Part shown: positions 8,511 through 16,564 of the stretch, one piece after another
Layout: every line of letters begins with the position of its first letter
Position numbering within the stretch: position 1 is the stretch's first letter
Assembly (NCBI GenBank): GCA_964472175.1
Contig: CAYYJF010000003.1
Location: 1-64,000, forward strand
Source of the DNA: UBA8389 sp964472175
GTDB lineage: Bacteria > Bacteroidota > Bacteroidia > Bacteroidales > UBA1402
Direction of reading: 5' to 3'
DNA: 64,000 bases
Translations under genes and position numbers: made by a program
Notes under the pieces: generated by a model
The model's database searches: none
What the model saw: the letters and a program-made list of their open reading frames with translations, nothing else
What the model was told of the DNA's origin: nothing

Positions 8511-8541
8511 CAAATATATTCTTCTTTTTTTAAAACCACAA
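8511..8541 (-). promoter_or_regulatory. dsbD promoter (TTG-N20-TATATTTG)
   Basis: On the minus strand TTG (8539-8541), a 20-base spacer and TATATTTG (8511-8518) match the Bacteroidota consensus with ideal spacing, 34 bases upstream of the chosen dsbD ATG. This supports the shorter dsbD start. Confidence 0.65.
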
Positions 8542-8574
8542 TATAATGGGTGCTTTTTTAATGTTTTTTTAGCT

Positions 8575-9393
8575 TTAATATTGCTCGGAATCGCTGGGAA
8601 AAGATTTGGATTTTACATCCGAAATGTAGTGTCCCACTGATTGGATGATGGTTTCCTGCAAATTGGCGTATCTCCTGAGAAAACGAGGAGAAAATGCTTG
8701 TGTGATGCCCAACATATCGTGCATGACCAGCACCTGACCATCAACGCCATTTCCTGCACCTATTCCGATGACAGGGATGCTGAGTTCTGAAGCCAATTTA
8801 GCGCCAACATGTGCGGGAATTTTTTCCAGGACAATGCCAAAACAGCCGGCTTCTTGCAACAACTTGGCATCTTCAAACAATTTATTGGCTTCGTCTTCAT
8901 CCTGGGCACGAACGGTGTAGGTCCCATATTTATTGATGGATTGGGGCATCAAGCCCAAATGTCCCATGACTGGAAGGCCTGCATCGATGATTTTTTTGAT
9001 GTCTTCAATGATTTCTTTGCCACCTTCAATTTTCAGGGCATCGGCTCCGGTTTCTTTCATGATGCGTATGGCAGCCTTGAGCGATTCCTGGGGATTTCCC
9101 GAACAGGTACCGAAAGGCATATCGATGACAACCAAAGCGCGTGAAACAGCCTTCACAACGGACAATCCGTGATAAATCATCTGATCGAGCGTGATGGGGA
9201 GGGTGGTGATATTTCCGGCCATCACATTGGAGGCAGAATCTCCAACCAGAATGATGTCCATGCCAGACTGATCAATCAATTTGGCCATGGAGTAATCGTA
9301 TGCTGTTAACATGGCAATTTTTTCACCACGTTGTTTCATTTCAAACAATCTATGCGTTGTTACCTTGCGGTTGTCTTCTTGATGTATGGACAT
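8575..9393 (-). CDS. panB: 3-methyl-2-oxobutanoate hydroxymethyltransferase
   Basis: First committed step of pantothenate synthesis: transfers a hydroxymethyl group from methylene-tetrahydrofolate to alpha-ketoisovalerate, giving ketopantoate. 272 aa from the ATG at 9393 (MSIHQEDNRKVTTHRL), which matches family length; the 30 preceding in-frame codons cover the promoter. Seen: MLTAYDYSMAKLIDQSGMD, the Mg-binding LVGDSASNV, DMPFGTCSGNPQESL, ALKIEGG, PVMGHLGLMPQSIN and PVIGIGAGNGVDGQVLVMHDMLG. CoaBC, later in the same CoA pathway, is at 51967. Confidence 0.95.
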   Translation of the reverse strand: MSIHQEDNRKVTTHRLFEMKQRGEKIAMLTAYDYSMAKLIDQSGMDIILVGDSASNVMAGNITTLPITLDQMIYHGLSVVKAVSRALVVIDMPFGTCSGNPQESLKAAIRIMKETGADALKIEGGKEIIEDIKKIIDAGLPVMGHLGLMPQSINKYGTYTVRAQDEDEANKLFEDAKLLQEAGCFGIVLEKIPAHVGAKLASELSIPVIGIGAGNGVDGQVLVMHDMLGITQAFSPRFLRRYANLQETIIQSVGHYISDVKSKSFPSDSEQY

Positions 9394-9413
9394 GATTTTG
9401 ATTTTTATCCCCA

Positions 9414-9421
9414 CAAAGGTA
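9414..9421 (-). promoter_or_regulatory. -7 element of the panB promoter
   Basis: The minus strand reads TACCTTTG, a full match to TAnnTTTG, 20 bases upstream of the panB ATG. No clear TTG at -33. Confidence 0.5.
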
Positions 9422-9453
9422 GGGGATTTTAAAAAAAAATCGGTCGTTTTTTT

Positions 9454-9461
9454 TATTTTTG
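9454..9461 (+). promoter_or_regulatory. -7 element for the antiporter gene, close to its ATG
   Basis: TATTTTTG matches TAnnTTTG but ends only 6 bases before the ATG at 9468, so transcription would start at or beside the start codon. The -33 region is an A-run without TTG. Confidence 0.45.
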
Positions 9462-9467
9462 CAAAGT

Positions 9468-11537
9468 ATGGAAAGAAAAACACGCTTCAGCTGGATATTC
9501 TATATCCTTTTAATCGCCCTATTCTGCGGAGGTGTATGGTTTTTATTTTCCAATGGCGAGCGGTTGAATCCAAATGTCCTTGCCTCATCTCATTCCAAAA
9601 GCGTTGATTCCTGGGACAATTTTCTGGAAATTACCACAGAAAATTTGGCTGAACCTGCTGCCATGTTGTTGTTGCAACTTTTGGCCATCCTATTGGTTGC
9701 CAGAATTTTTGGTTGGTTTTTCGGAAAAATAGGCCAACCAACAGTCATTGGGGAAATCATTGCCGGAATCATGCTGGGTCCTTCTATTTTGGGCAAATTT
9801 GCGCCTGAATTATTTTCAACCATATTCAATCCGAAATCTTTGGGTAACTTAAACATTTTGAGCCAATTGGGATTGGTCTTGTTTATGTTTACCATTGGCA
9901 TGGATTTGAACCTCAAAAAATTTAAAGAAAAATTTTCTGAAACTTGGATTATCAGTCATGCCAGCATTCTGATTCCGTTTTTTGGCGGCATGGTATTGGC
10001 TTATTTTTTGTACGATGAATTTGTCCACGGCAGTACTTCTTTTTCAAATTTCGCCCTGTTTATGGGCATTTCCATGAGCATCACCGCTTTCCCGGTTTTG
10101 GCAAGAATCATACAGGAGCGGGGGCAGACCAGAACCCATCTGGGTACCATGTCTCTGGGAAGTGCGGCCATTGGTGATGTTACCGCCTGGTGTTTGCTGG
10201 CAACCATCATTGCCGTGACCAAAACAGGGAGTTTGGCCGGCTCGGTCTATACGCTGGCTTTTTCTGTTTTGTATGTTGTTTTCATGCTCAGGGTTGTGAA
10301 ACCATTTTTGCATCGTATCGGGCAAATCCACGGAAGTGCAGAAGTCCTGAATAAGAGTATTGTCGCTTTTTTTCTGTTGGTTTTGGTGATGTCCTCTTTA
10401 TTGACGCAAATCATTGGTATTCATGCACTTTTTGGGGCTTTTCTGGCCGGTGTCATCATGCCCCCCATGCAGGGTTTCAGGAAATTAATGATTGAAAAGA
10501 TTGAAGATGTTTCCGTTACATTGCTGCTCCCATTGTTCTTCGTTTTCACCGGATTAAGAACGGAAATTGGCCTGTTAAATACGGCACACTTGTGGTTCAC
10601 CTGCGGATTGATTTGTTTGGTTGCCATCCTTGGAAAATTTGGCGGAACNNNNNNNNNNNNNNNNNNNNNNNNNNNNNNNNNNNNNNNNNNNNNNNNNNNN
10701 NNNNNNNNNNNNNNNNNNNNNNNNNNNNNNNNNNNNNNNNNNNNNNNNAATCCGGAAAATGGAAAAAATTTACTCAATGTTGCCAAATCCGTTTTGGATG
10801 GATCGAAAAACAGTCTGGCTGTTACGGTCATGCATTTAACGGTTGGAACGGACCTTCATCCTGTACACGGTGAAATGTATTCTGAAGAAAGTTTTAAGGG
10901 TGTACGTCAGGAAGCCGGAAAGTTGAATATTCCGATTGAAACCAGATACAAAGTAACCGACAACATCAGTCATGAAATTGTTCATACGGTCAATGTAGAA
11001 GGCTACGATTTCTTATTGGTCGGTGCAGGGGTGGCTTTGCCCGGAAGATCCTTTTTCCGAAAAGACTTTTTTTACCCGGGTTCCCTGATCAAAGACAAAA
11101 CGCGTACGTTCATTGAAAACAGCAAATGCAGCGTGGGGGTTTTTGTAAACAGAAATTTCACGAGAATTACCAGAACGTTGGTAGTTTTGGAAAAACAGGA
11201 AGATGCCTTTCTATTGAAATACGCCAGAAGACTTCTGAAAAACAACGGGGAAGTGACTGTAAGACTGATGGTTGCGCCTAAATTGCTTGAAGACAACTCT
11301 GAAATCGCACAATCGGTACAACAACTGCGTGTTGACTTTCCGAGTGTGGTCAGGATGGCCAAAAGCCAGACATTGAATTCCAACTCCGTTTCCGGATACA
11401 GTTTGATGCTCATTTCATACGGCGCATGGAATTTGCACATTCTCACGAATGAAAAAGACCTTGAATACATTCCTTCTACCTTGATTATCAACAAAAAAAC
11501 GAGTAGATTTCATGCAAACGATCCTTCGTCAGATTAG
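9468..11537 (+). CDS. CPA2-family cation/proton antiporter with UspA-like C-terminal domain (contains a gap)
   Basis: Membrane antiporter of the KefB/NapA-like CPA2 family. One helix at residues 10-27, then the exchanger domain: FGKIGQPTVIGEIIAGIMLGPS, LGLVLFMFTIGMDLN, SITAFPVLARIIQERG, SAAIGDVTAW (the family Asp of the ion site), HALFGAFLAGVIMP, LFFVFTGLRTEIG and GKFGG at the left gap edge. After the gap comes a soluble domain beginning NPENGKNLLNVA that resembles UspA. A 100-N placeholder at 10649-10748 hides the last helices; from family architecture I expect roughly 90-110 missing residues, more than 100 bases could hold. ATG at 9468 rather than the TTG at 9459. The exchanged ion (Na or K) cannot be told. 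The 3' end overlaps the kinase gene by 26 bases. Confidence 0.85.
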   Translation: MERKTRFSWIFYILLIALFCGGVWFLFSNGERLNPNVLASSHSKSVDSWDNFLEITTENLAEPAAMLLLQLLAILLVARIFGWFFGKIGQPTVIGEIIAGIMLGPSILGKFAPELFSTIFNPKSLGNLNILSQLGLVLFMFTIGMDLNLKKFKEKFSETWIISHASILIPFFGGMVLAYFLYDEFVHGSTSFSNFALFMGISMSITAFPVLARIIQERGQTRTHLGTMSLGSAAIGDVTAWCLLATIIAVTKTGSLAGSVYTLAFSVLYVVFMLRVVKPFLHRIGQIHGSAEVLNKSIVAFFLLVLVMSSLLTQIIGIHALFGAFLAGVIMPPMQGFRKLMIEKIEDVSVTLLLPLFFVFTGLRTEIGLLNTAHLWFTCGLICLVAILGKFGGXXXXXXXXXXXXXXXXXXXXXXXXXXXXXXXXXXNPENGKNLLNVAKSVLDGSKNSLAVTVMHLTVGTDLHPVHGEMYSEESFKGVRQEAGKLNIPIETRYKVTDNISHEIVHTVNVEGYDFLLVGAGVALPGRSFFRKDFFYPGSLIKDKTRTFIENSKCSVGVFVNRNFTRITRTLVVLEKQEDAFLLKYARRLLKNNGEVTVRLMVAPKLLEDNSEIAQSVQQLRVDFPSVVRMAKSQTLNSNSVSGYSLMLISYGAWNLHILTNEKDLEYIPSTLIINKKTSRFHANDPSSD
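10649..10748. other. assembly gap (100 N placeholder)
   Basis: Exactly 100 N inside the antiporter gene. The flanks are not identical, so real sequence is missing. The reading frame stays open across it only for lengths of the form 3n+1. Confidence 0.98.
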
Positions 11538-12927
11538 CGGGAGCAGAACCAGATTCCTGGCTTTGCTTGCTTTGCTGAGCATCCTCCTTTTCGGGATTTT
11601 TGAATTGCAATCGGTATTTAAAACGAATAATTTTAAGTACAATGACCTGCTTGATCAAGGGATCATGTCTTCCGTCTTTTTGCCCATTGAAGATGTTCGA
11701 GCGCTGAAGGGGCTTCCTGAAGATTCATTAAAACCCGAATATGCGCGCTTGAAAAACATTGTCAATGCCACAAAACGGATCAATGAAAGCACAAAATTTG
11801 TCTATTTGTTTGCGATCAGAAACAACAAAATGTATTTTATGGTTGATTCGGAAATGCCGGGCTCTGATGATTATTCACCCCCGGGACAACTTTATACCGA
11901 GGCAACACCACTGGACTTAAAATTGATGGATGATGATGCCATTCCTGTGGTGGAAAAGTCTTCTGACAGATGGGGGAAATGGGTGAGCGTCTTGGTTCCA
12001 ATCAGGGATCCCGAAACAGGCAAACACATCGCTGTTTTGGGAATGGACATGAGCGCCAATGAATGGAGTGAACGCAACATGCATAAAGTCATTTTGTCTA
12101 TTTTGGTGGTTCTGGTTTCTTTTTTGGCCATTATTTTTATCATGATCATCATGTATAAAAACAAGCAATTGGAATTAAAAATTGACAGATTGAAATTTGC
12201 AGAAACAGAACTCATTGTTTCGAATAAAATTGCAGAAGAAAATAACAGACTCAAAACCGCTTTTTTGAAAAATATCAGTCATGAAATCCGAACACCACTC
12301 AATGCCATCATCGGATTTGCAGGATTGTTGGAAACTAAAAATCTGGATAGCAATGAACGGGATTTGTACTTAAAACATCTGATCAGCAGCAGTAAGCGGA
12401 TGTTGAATACCATCACCGACATCATTGATATTTCCAGATTACAATCGGGGAGCACCCTTGTGAATAAAGAAAACGTGGTCATCGTTGATTGTATTCGGGA
12501 AACGATCCGATCTTATCAGGATGTTGCCAATGAAAAGAAAATTGTATTGGCGACTGATTTTAAACCGGGCTCAGAAAAGGCCTGCATAAAAACTGACGGA
12601 AGACATTTGAAAAACATTTTTGATAAATTATTGTCCAATGCCTTTAAATTCACGGCACTTGGACAAATTACCATTGGCTTTAAACAGGAATTGAATGAAA
12701 CAATATTTTTTGTTTCGGACACCGGTATCGGCATCGATATTACGCAACAAGGTTTTATCTTCGAAGATTTCAGACAAGTTCTTGAATCCACCACCAGAAC
12801 GTACGATGGCAACGGATTGGGACTAACGATTGCAAAAAATCTGGTTGAATTGTTGGGTGGTGAAATTCAGGTTGAAAGCGAAGTGGGAGCGGGTTCCACT
12901 TTCCGATTCATCATTCCAAATGCCTGA
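11512..12927 (+). CDS. membrane sensor histidine kinase
   Basis: 471 aa. A first membrane helix (about 15-31), an extracytoplasmic sensor region (about 35-190; NATKRINESTKFVYLF and KWVSVLVPIRDPETGKHIAVLGMDM look like a PAS/Cache fold), and a second helix (192-214). A short coiled coil leads into HisKA with the phospho-accepting His in NISHEIRTPLN (H257). The ATPase domain follows: N-box LLSNAFKFT (N376), G1 DTGIGI (403-408) and G2 GNGLGL (433-438). No receiver domain and no response regulator gene nearby, so its partner is elsewhere. The start lies inside the antiporter gene, suggesting coupled expression. Its TGA stop directly abuts the convergent peptidase stop. Confidence 0.9.
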   Translation: MQTILRQISGSRTRFLALLALLSILLFGIFELQSVFKTNNFKYNDLLDQGIMSSVFLPIEDVRALKGLPEDSLKPEYARLKNIVNATKRINESTKFVYLFAIRNNKMYFMVDSEMPGSDDYSPPGQLYTEATPLDLKLMDDDAIPVVEKSSDRWGKWVSVLVPIRDPETGKHIAVLGMDMSANEWSERNMHKVILSILVVLVSFLAIIFIMIIMYKNKQLELKIDRLKFAETELIVSNKIAEENNRLKTAFLKNISHEIRTPLNAIIGFAGLLETKNLDSNERDLYLKHLISSSKRMLNTITDIIDISRLQSGSTLVNKENVVIVDCIRETIRSYQDVANEKKIVLATDFKPGSEKACIKTDGRHLKNIFDKLLSNAFKFTALGQITIGFKQELNETIFFVSDTGIGIDITQQGFIFEDFRQVLESTTRTYDGNGLGLTIAKNLVELLGGEIQVESEVGAGSTFRFIIPNA

Positions 12928-13707
12928 TCATTTCAACTTGAGCACCTGACCGGGGAAAATGGTATTTCCTTTGAGCTGGTTCAATGCCTGAAGCTGTTGA
13001 ACGGTGGTTTGATGTCTTTTTGCCAATGAATACAGGGTATCACCTTTTTCAACTTTGATGCAATCTGAAAGGGCTTCCTGTTGTGGTATTGATTGATTAC
13101 TTTCTTCTCCCAGCATTCTTATTTCAAGTGGTTTATCTCCTGAAGGGATAATAAGTTCAGCAATTTGAGTGGTGTTTTTTTGTAAAGTTGGAAAAGGCGT
13201 TTTGAGTGTCAATCCATTTTTAAAATCAAAATATTTCTCCGCGTTGATGGCTTTTTTGGATTTTCTGATTTCAAAATGTAAATGATCGGTGGTGGCGCGT
13301 CCTGTGCTTCCGGCCAAACCAATTATCTGATTACAAACAATGGTATCACCCTTATTTACAAGTATTTTACTTAAGTGGGAATAGTAGGTTTCAACATCGT
13401 TCTCATGTTTTAGAATGATGAGTTTGCCATAGCCTGAATATGTTTGAGCCATTGTGACAACTCCGTGACATGCAGCCGAAATGGAATCTCCTTTTTTTAA
13501 TTTGATGTCTGTTCCGGTGTGTGTTCTTCCACCGCGTGTACCGAATGGACTAATCACTTTTCCTCTGGCCGGTGCAACAAAAAGACCTTCAAACGGGTGC
13601 AATTCTGCCCGACAAGAATCTGAATTGGTGAGGTTGTTGGCGTTGGAGGTGAAAACGGACAAAGTCAATGAGAATGTTGTTGTTATGATGAATCTAAATA
13701 AATGCAT
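12928..13707 (-). CDS. M23 family metallopeptidase with LysM domain
   Basis: Secreted peptidoglycan endopeptidase, or a divisome-type activator of amidases. 259 aa. Signal peptide at the N-terminus (MHLFRFIITTTFSLTLSVFTSNA), then an M23 domain with the zinc ligands HTGTDI (H..D) and HLHFE intact, so probable catalytic activity on peptide cross-links. It ends with a LysM repeat (VEKGDTLYSLAKRHQTTVQQL to FPGQVLKLK). The ATG at 13707 is chosen because it gives the signal peptide and lies 23 bases downstream of a full promoter match; the longer in-frame start would run through that promoter and into the neighbouring gene. Confidence 0.9.
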   Translation of the reverse strand: MHLFRFIITTTFSLTLSVFTSNANNLTNSDSCRAELHPFEGLFVAPARGKVISPFGTRGGRTHTGTDIKLKKGDSISAACHGVVTMAQTYSGYGKLIILKHENDVETYYSHLSKILVNKGDTIVCNQIIGLAGSTGRATTDHLHFEIRKSKKAINAEKYFDFKNGLTLKTPFPTLQKNTTQIAELIIPSGDKPLEIRMLGEESNQSIPQQEALSDCIKVEKGDTLYSLAKRHQTTVQQLQALNQLKGNTIFPGQVLKLK

Positions 13708-13730
13708 GGGGTTTCTGTTGAGATGGGAAG

Positions 13731-13761
13731 CAAAGTTATGAAAATTGATGATACGATTCAA
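13731..13761 (-). promoter_or_regulatory. promoter of the M23/LysM gene (TTG-N20-TAACTTTG)
   Basis: Minus strand: TTG (13759-13761), 20 bases, TAACTTTG (13731-13738). Both elements and the spacing match the Bacteroidota consensus. Confidence 0.65.
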
Positions 13762-13846
13762 GTCTGTTTGTTTTGAACATTCACAAAAAATGTTGAAATT
13801 TGCAGCGTTTTTGTGAAATAATTTTATAATTCGATACATCAGAAAG

Positions 13847-15499
13847 ATGCAAACAAAAAGTGCTTTACAAATTGCTCGGGCTGCGTACAAACCAAAAATG
13901 CCGGCAGCGCTGAACGGTCATGTGGTCATGAAAGAAGGTCAAGCAACCCAATCGGTTGCCGACCAAGAAGAAATTAAGAAGCTTTTCCCGAATACCTATG
14001 GCATGCCATTGGTTACATTCGAAAGCACAGATAAAAAACAACCCTTTGCACCCATCAATGTTGGTGTTATTCTATCCGGCGGACAGGCTCCCGGTGGTCA
14101 CAACGTCATTGCCGGAATCTTTGATGGTGTAAAACATTTGAACAAAGATTCACGTTTGTTTGGCTTTATTTTAGGCCCTGCCGGATTGATTGAACACAAT
14201 TATATGGAGCTTACCGATGACATCATCGATGAGTACAGAAATACAGGCGGATTTGACATCATTGGATCCGGCCGTACCAAATTGGAAAAACCCGAACAAT
14301 TTGACAAGGGTCTTCAAATATTGAAAACACTGGATATCAAAGCATTGGTCATCATTGGTGGAGACGATTCCAACACCAACGCCTGTGTATTGGCTGAATA
14401 CTATGCTGCCATCAATGCAGGTGTGCAAGTGATCGGATGCCCCAAAACAATCGACGGTGATTTAAAAAACAGCATGATTGAAACCTCTTTCGGATTTGAT
14501 ACCGCATGTAAAGTGTATTCCGAAATGATTGGCAACATTCAAAGAGACTGTAATTCCTCCAGAAAGTATTGGCACTTTATCAAACTGATGGGTAGAAGTG
14601 CTTCGCACATTGCTTTGGAATGCGCTTTGCAAACCCAACCCAACTACTGCATCATTTCTGAAGAAGTGGAAGCCAGAGACATGTCATTGGATGATTTGGT
14701 CACTGACATTGCCAGAACTGTTGTAAAAAGGGCCCAACAAGGTAACAACTTTGGTACCGTCTTGATCCCTGAAGGCGTGATCGAATTCATACCGGCCATC
14801 AAACGATTGATCAACGAATTGAATGAATTTTTGGCCCACCACCAGGATGAATTCAATTTGATAAAGCATTCTGAAAAGCGCAACTACATCATCAAAATGT
14901 TGAGCAAAGAAAACTCAGAAATTTATGCCTCTTTGCCTGAAGGGGTTGCCAGACAATTGACATTGGATCGCGACCCGCATGGAAATGTTCAGGTTTCTTT
15001 GATTGAAACTGAAAAATTACTGGGAGAAATGGTCGGCACCAAATTGGAAGAATGGAAAAAAGAAGGAAAATTCTACGGCTCTTTCAATACCCAGGTTCAC
15101 TTCTTCGGTTATGAAGGCCGTTGTGCAGCTCCTTCCAACTATGATGCAGACTACTGTTATTCATTGGGTTATACTGCTGCTCAGCTTATCGGATCCGGTA
15201 AAACAGGTTATATGTCTTCCGTTAGAAATACCACAGCTCCGGCTACAGAATGGATTTCGGGCGGTGTGCCCATTACCATGATGATGAACATGGAAAGACG
15301 TCACGGTGAAATGAAACCTGTGATTCAAAAAGCATTGGTTGATTTGAGCGGCAAACCATTTAAAACATTTGTTTACAAAAGAGCTACCTGGTCTGTCAAT
15401 ACGGATTATGTATATCCTGGTCCCATTCAATACTTTGGCCCAACTGAAGTATGCGACCAACCTACCAAGACTTTGGTTTTGGAACAACTAGGAAAATAA
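13847..15499 (+). CDS. pfp: pyrophosphate--fructose-6-phosphate 1-phosphotransferase
   Basis: Reversible glycolytic enzyme that uses PPi rather than ATP to phosphorylate fructose-6-phosphate. 550 aa, the long plant-beta-like type. Seen: VGVILSGGQAPGGHN (72-86), GGDDSNTN (171-178), where the second Asp in place of Gly marks PPi use, PKTIDGDL (199-206) with the PPi-type Lys, and MGRSASHIALE (248-258). With the PPDK at 59664 this points to a PPi-saving central carbon route. Monocistronic: divergent from the peptidase gene and followed by a strong terminator. I see no perfect -7 box upstream; GAAATTTG is the nearest. Confidence 0.94.
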   Translation: MQTKSALQIARAAYKPKMPAALNGHVVMKEGQATQSVADQEEIKKLFPNTYGMPLVTFESTDKKQPFAPINVGVILSGGQAPGGHNVIAGIFDGVKHLNKDSRLFGFILGPAGLIEHNYMELTDDIIDEYRNTGGFDIIGSGRTKLEKPEQFDKGLQILKTLDIKALVIIGGDDSNTNACVLAEYYAAINAGVQVIGCPKTIDGDLKNSMIETSFGFDTACKVYSEMIGNIQRDCNSSRKYWHFIKLMGRSASHIALECALQTQPNYCIISEEVEARDMSLDDLVTDIARTVVKRAQQGNNFGTVLIPEGVIEFIPAIKRLINELNEFLAHHQDEFNLIKHSEKRNYIIKMLSKENSEIYASLPEGVARQLTLDRDPHGNVQVSLIETEKLLGEMVGTKLEEWKKEGKFYGSFNTQVHFFGYEGRCAAPSNYDADYCYSLGYTAAQLIGSGKTGYMSSVRNTTAPATEWISGGVPITMMMNMERRHGEMKPVIQKALVDLSGKPFKTFVYKRATWSVNTDYVYPGPIQYFGPTEVCDQPTKTLVLEQLGK

Positions 15500-15514
15500 G
15501 TTCCCGATATCTCA

Positions 15515-15566
15515 TAAAAAAGCGGGCATCAGGTATGTGAAAACTTACCTGTTGCCCGCTTTTTAT
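15515..15566. terminator. bidirectional terminator between pfp and prmA
   Basis: Long inverted repeat AAAAAGCGGGCA / TGCCCGCTTTTT extended inward by CAGGTA / TACCTG, with an A-run on one side and a T-run on the other. It serves the convergent genes pfp and prmA. Confidence 0.92.
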
Positions 15567-15593
15567 TGACTTTGATTCTCAATCGGTACGCGA

Positions 15594-16427
15594 TTACTTT
15601 TTAAATTGAGCAGCAACCCATTGATTTTTGCTATGGTATGTCTGGAATGTCAAACCAGAAAGGGTGGCAACTTCTTGTATGGCAGGCAAATCGCTTTCAT
15701 AAAAGCCACTCACAAAAAGAGAACCGTTGGTGTTTAAATGTTGCACATATGTGGGGATATCATTCAATAGAATGTTGCGATTGATGTTGGCAAAAATCAC
15801 ATCAAAAGTGTCCAGTTTGGTCTGAGCGTCACCCAGAATCACCTGGATTTGAGCAGCATCATTCAGATCGCAATTTTCAATGGCATTGTTGACAGCCCAC
15901 TCGTCATTGTCCACACCCACAATGGGAGATGCACCTTTTTTTGCAGCTAAAATGGCCAAAACAGCGGTACCACAGCCCATATCCAGAAAACTTTTTCCGA
16001 CCAGATCCAAATCGATCAGGGCTGCAAGCATCAGGCTGGTGGTTTCATGATGACCGGTTCCAAACGCCATTTTGGGATCAATGACGATGTCATATTTGAC
16101 TTTGGGAAAATCGGTATGAAATGTGCTGTGAATAACACATTCGTTTTCAATGACAATGGGATTGAAAAAAAACTTTTCCCAGGTTTCATTCCAATTCTGA
16201 TCGGGGATGCTTTTAATTTCAAAAGTGAAAGTAGATCCTATCAAATTTCCGGATAGAAAACCCTTGATTTCTGATTCCTGGTGGTTTTTGGATGCAATGT
16301 AAGCCACCAAGTGCTGACCTTCTTCGATAAAACTTTCAAAGCCTAAATCTGCAAGTTCAGCGGTCAGTAGGTCTCTGACAACATCAGAAAAAGGGTTGAT
16401 TTGGATGTCGTATTCTATATATTCCAT
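15594..16427 (-). CDS. prmA: ribosomal protein L11 methyltransferase
   Basis: SAM-dependent enzyme methylating ribosomal protein L11. 277 aa. An N-terminal ferredoxin-like substrate-binding region (MEYIEYDIQI to about residue 95), then the Rossmann methyltransferase: DPKMAFGTGHHETT, motif I LDMGCGTAVLAILAAKKGA, motif II VGVDNDEWAV and motif IV FDVIFANINRNIL. Start is the only ATG fitting the family N-terminus. The candidate -7 box at 16516-16523 would give a leader of about 80 bases. Confidence 0.9.
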   Translation of the reverse strand: MEYIEYDIQINPFSDVVRDLLTAELADLGFESFIEEGQHLVAYIASKNHQESEIKGFLSGNLIGSTFTFEIKSIPDQNWNETWEKFFFNPIVIENECVIHSTFHTDFPKVKYDIVIDPKMAFGTGHHETTSLMLAALIDLDLVGKSFLDMGCGTAVLAILAAKKGASPIVGVDNDEWAVNNAIENCDLNDAAQIQVILGDAQTKLDTFDVIFANINRNILLNDIPTYVQHLNTNGSLFVSGFYESDLPAIQEVATLSGLTFQTYHSKNQWVAAQFKK

Positions 16428-16475
16428 AAAACGTGTTAAATAATCCTATTCTGGTTAACATTTTGCCAAATAAAC

Positions 16476-16483
16476 TATCTTTG
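16476..16483 (+). promoter_or_regulatory. -7 element upstream of the secreted Tyr/Ser-rich protein gene
   Basis: TATCTTTG matches TAnnTTTG, 81 bases upstream of the ATG at 16565. No clear TTG at -33. Confidence 0.45.
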
Positions 16484-16515
16484 TAATATAAGGTTCATAC
16501 AATTATTTGACAGTA

Positions 16516-16523
16516 CAAAGGTA
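16516..16523 (-). promoter_or_regulatory. -7 element upstream of prmA
   Basis: The minus strand reads TACCTTTG, a full match to TAnnTTTG, facing prmA. With the plus-strand box at 16476-16483 the two predicted transcripts diverge and overlap at their 5' ends. Confidence 0.42.
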
Positions 16524-16564
16524 TGGGTTTTTAATTTGATTCACAGACTTAAATTTCACCGCAT

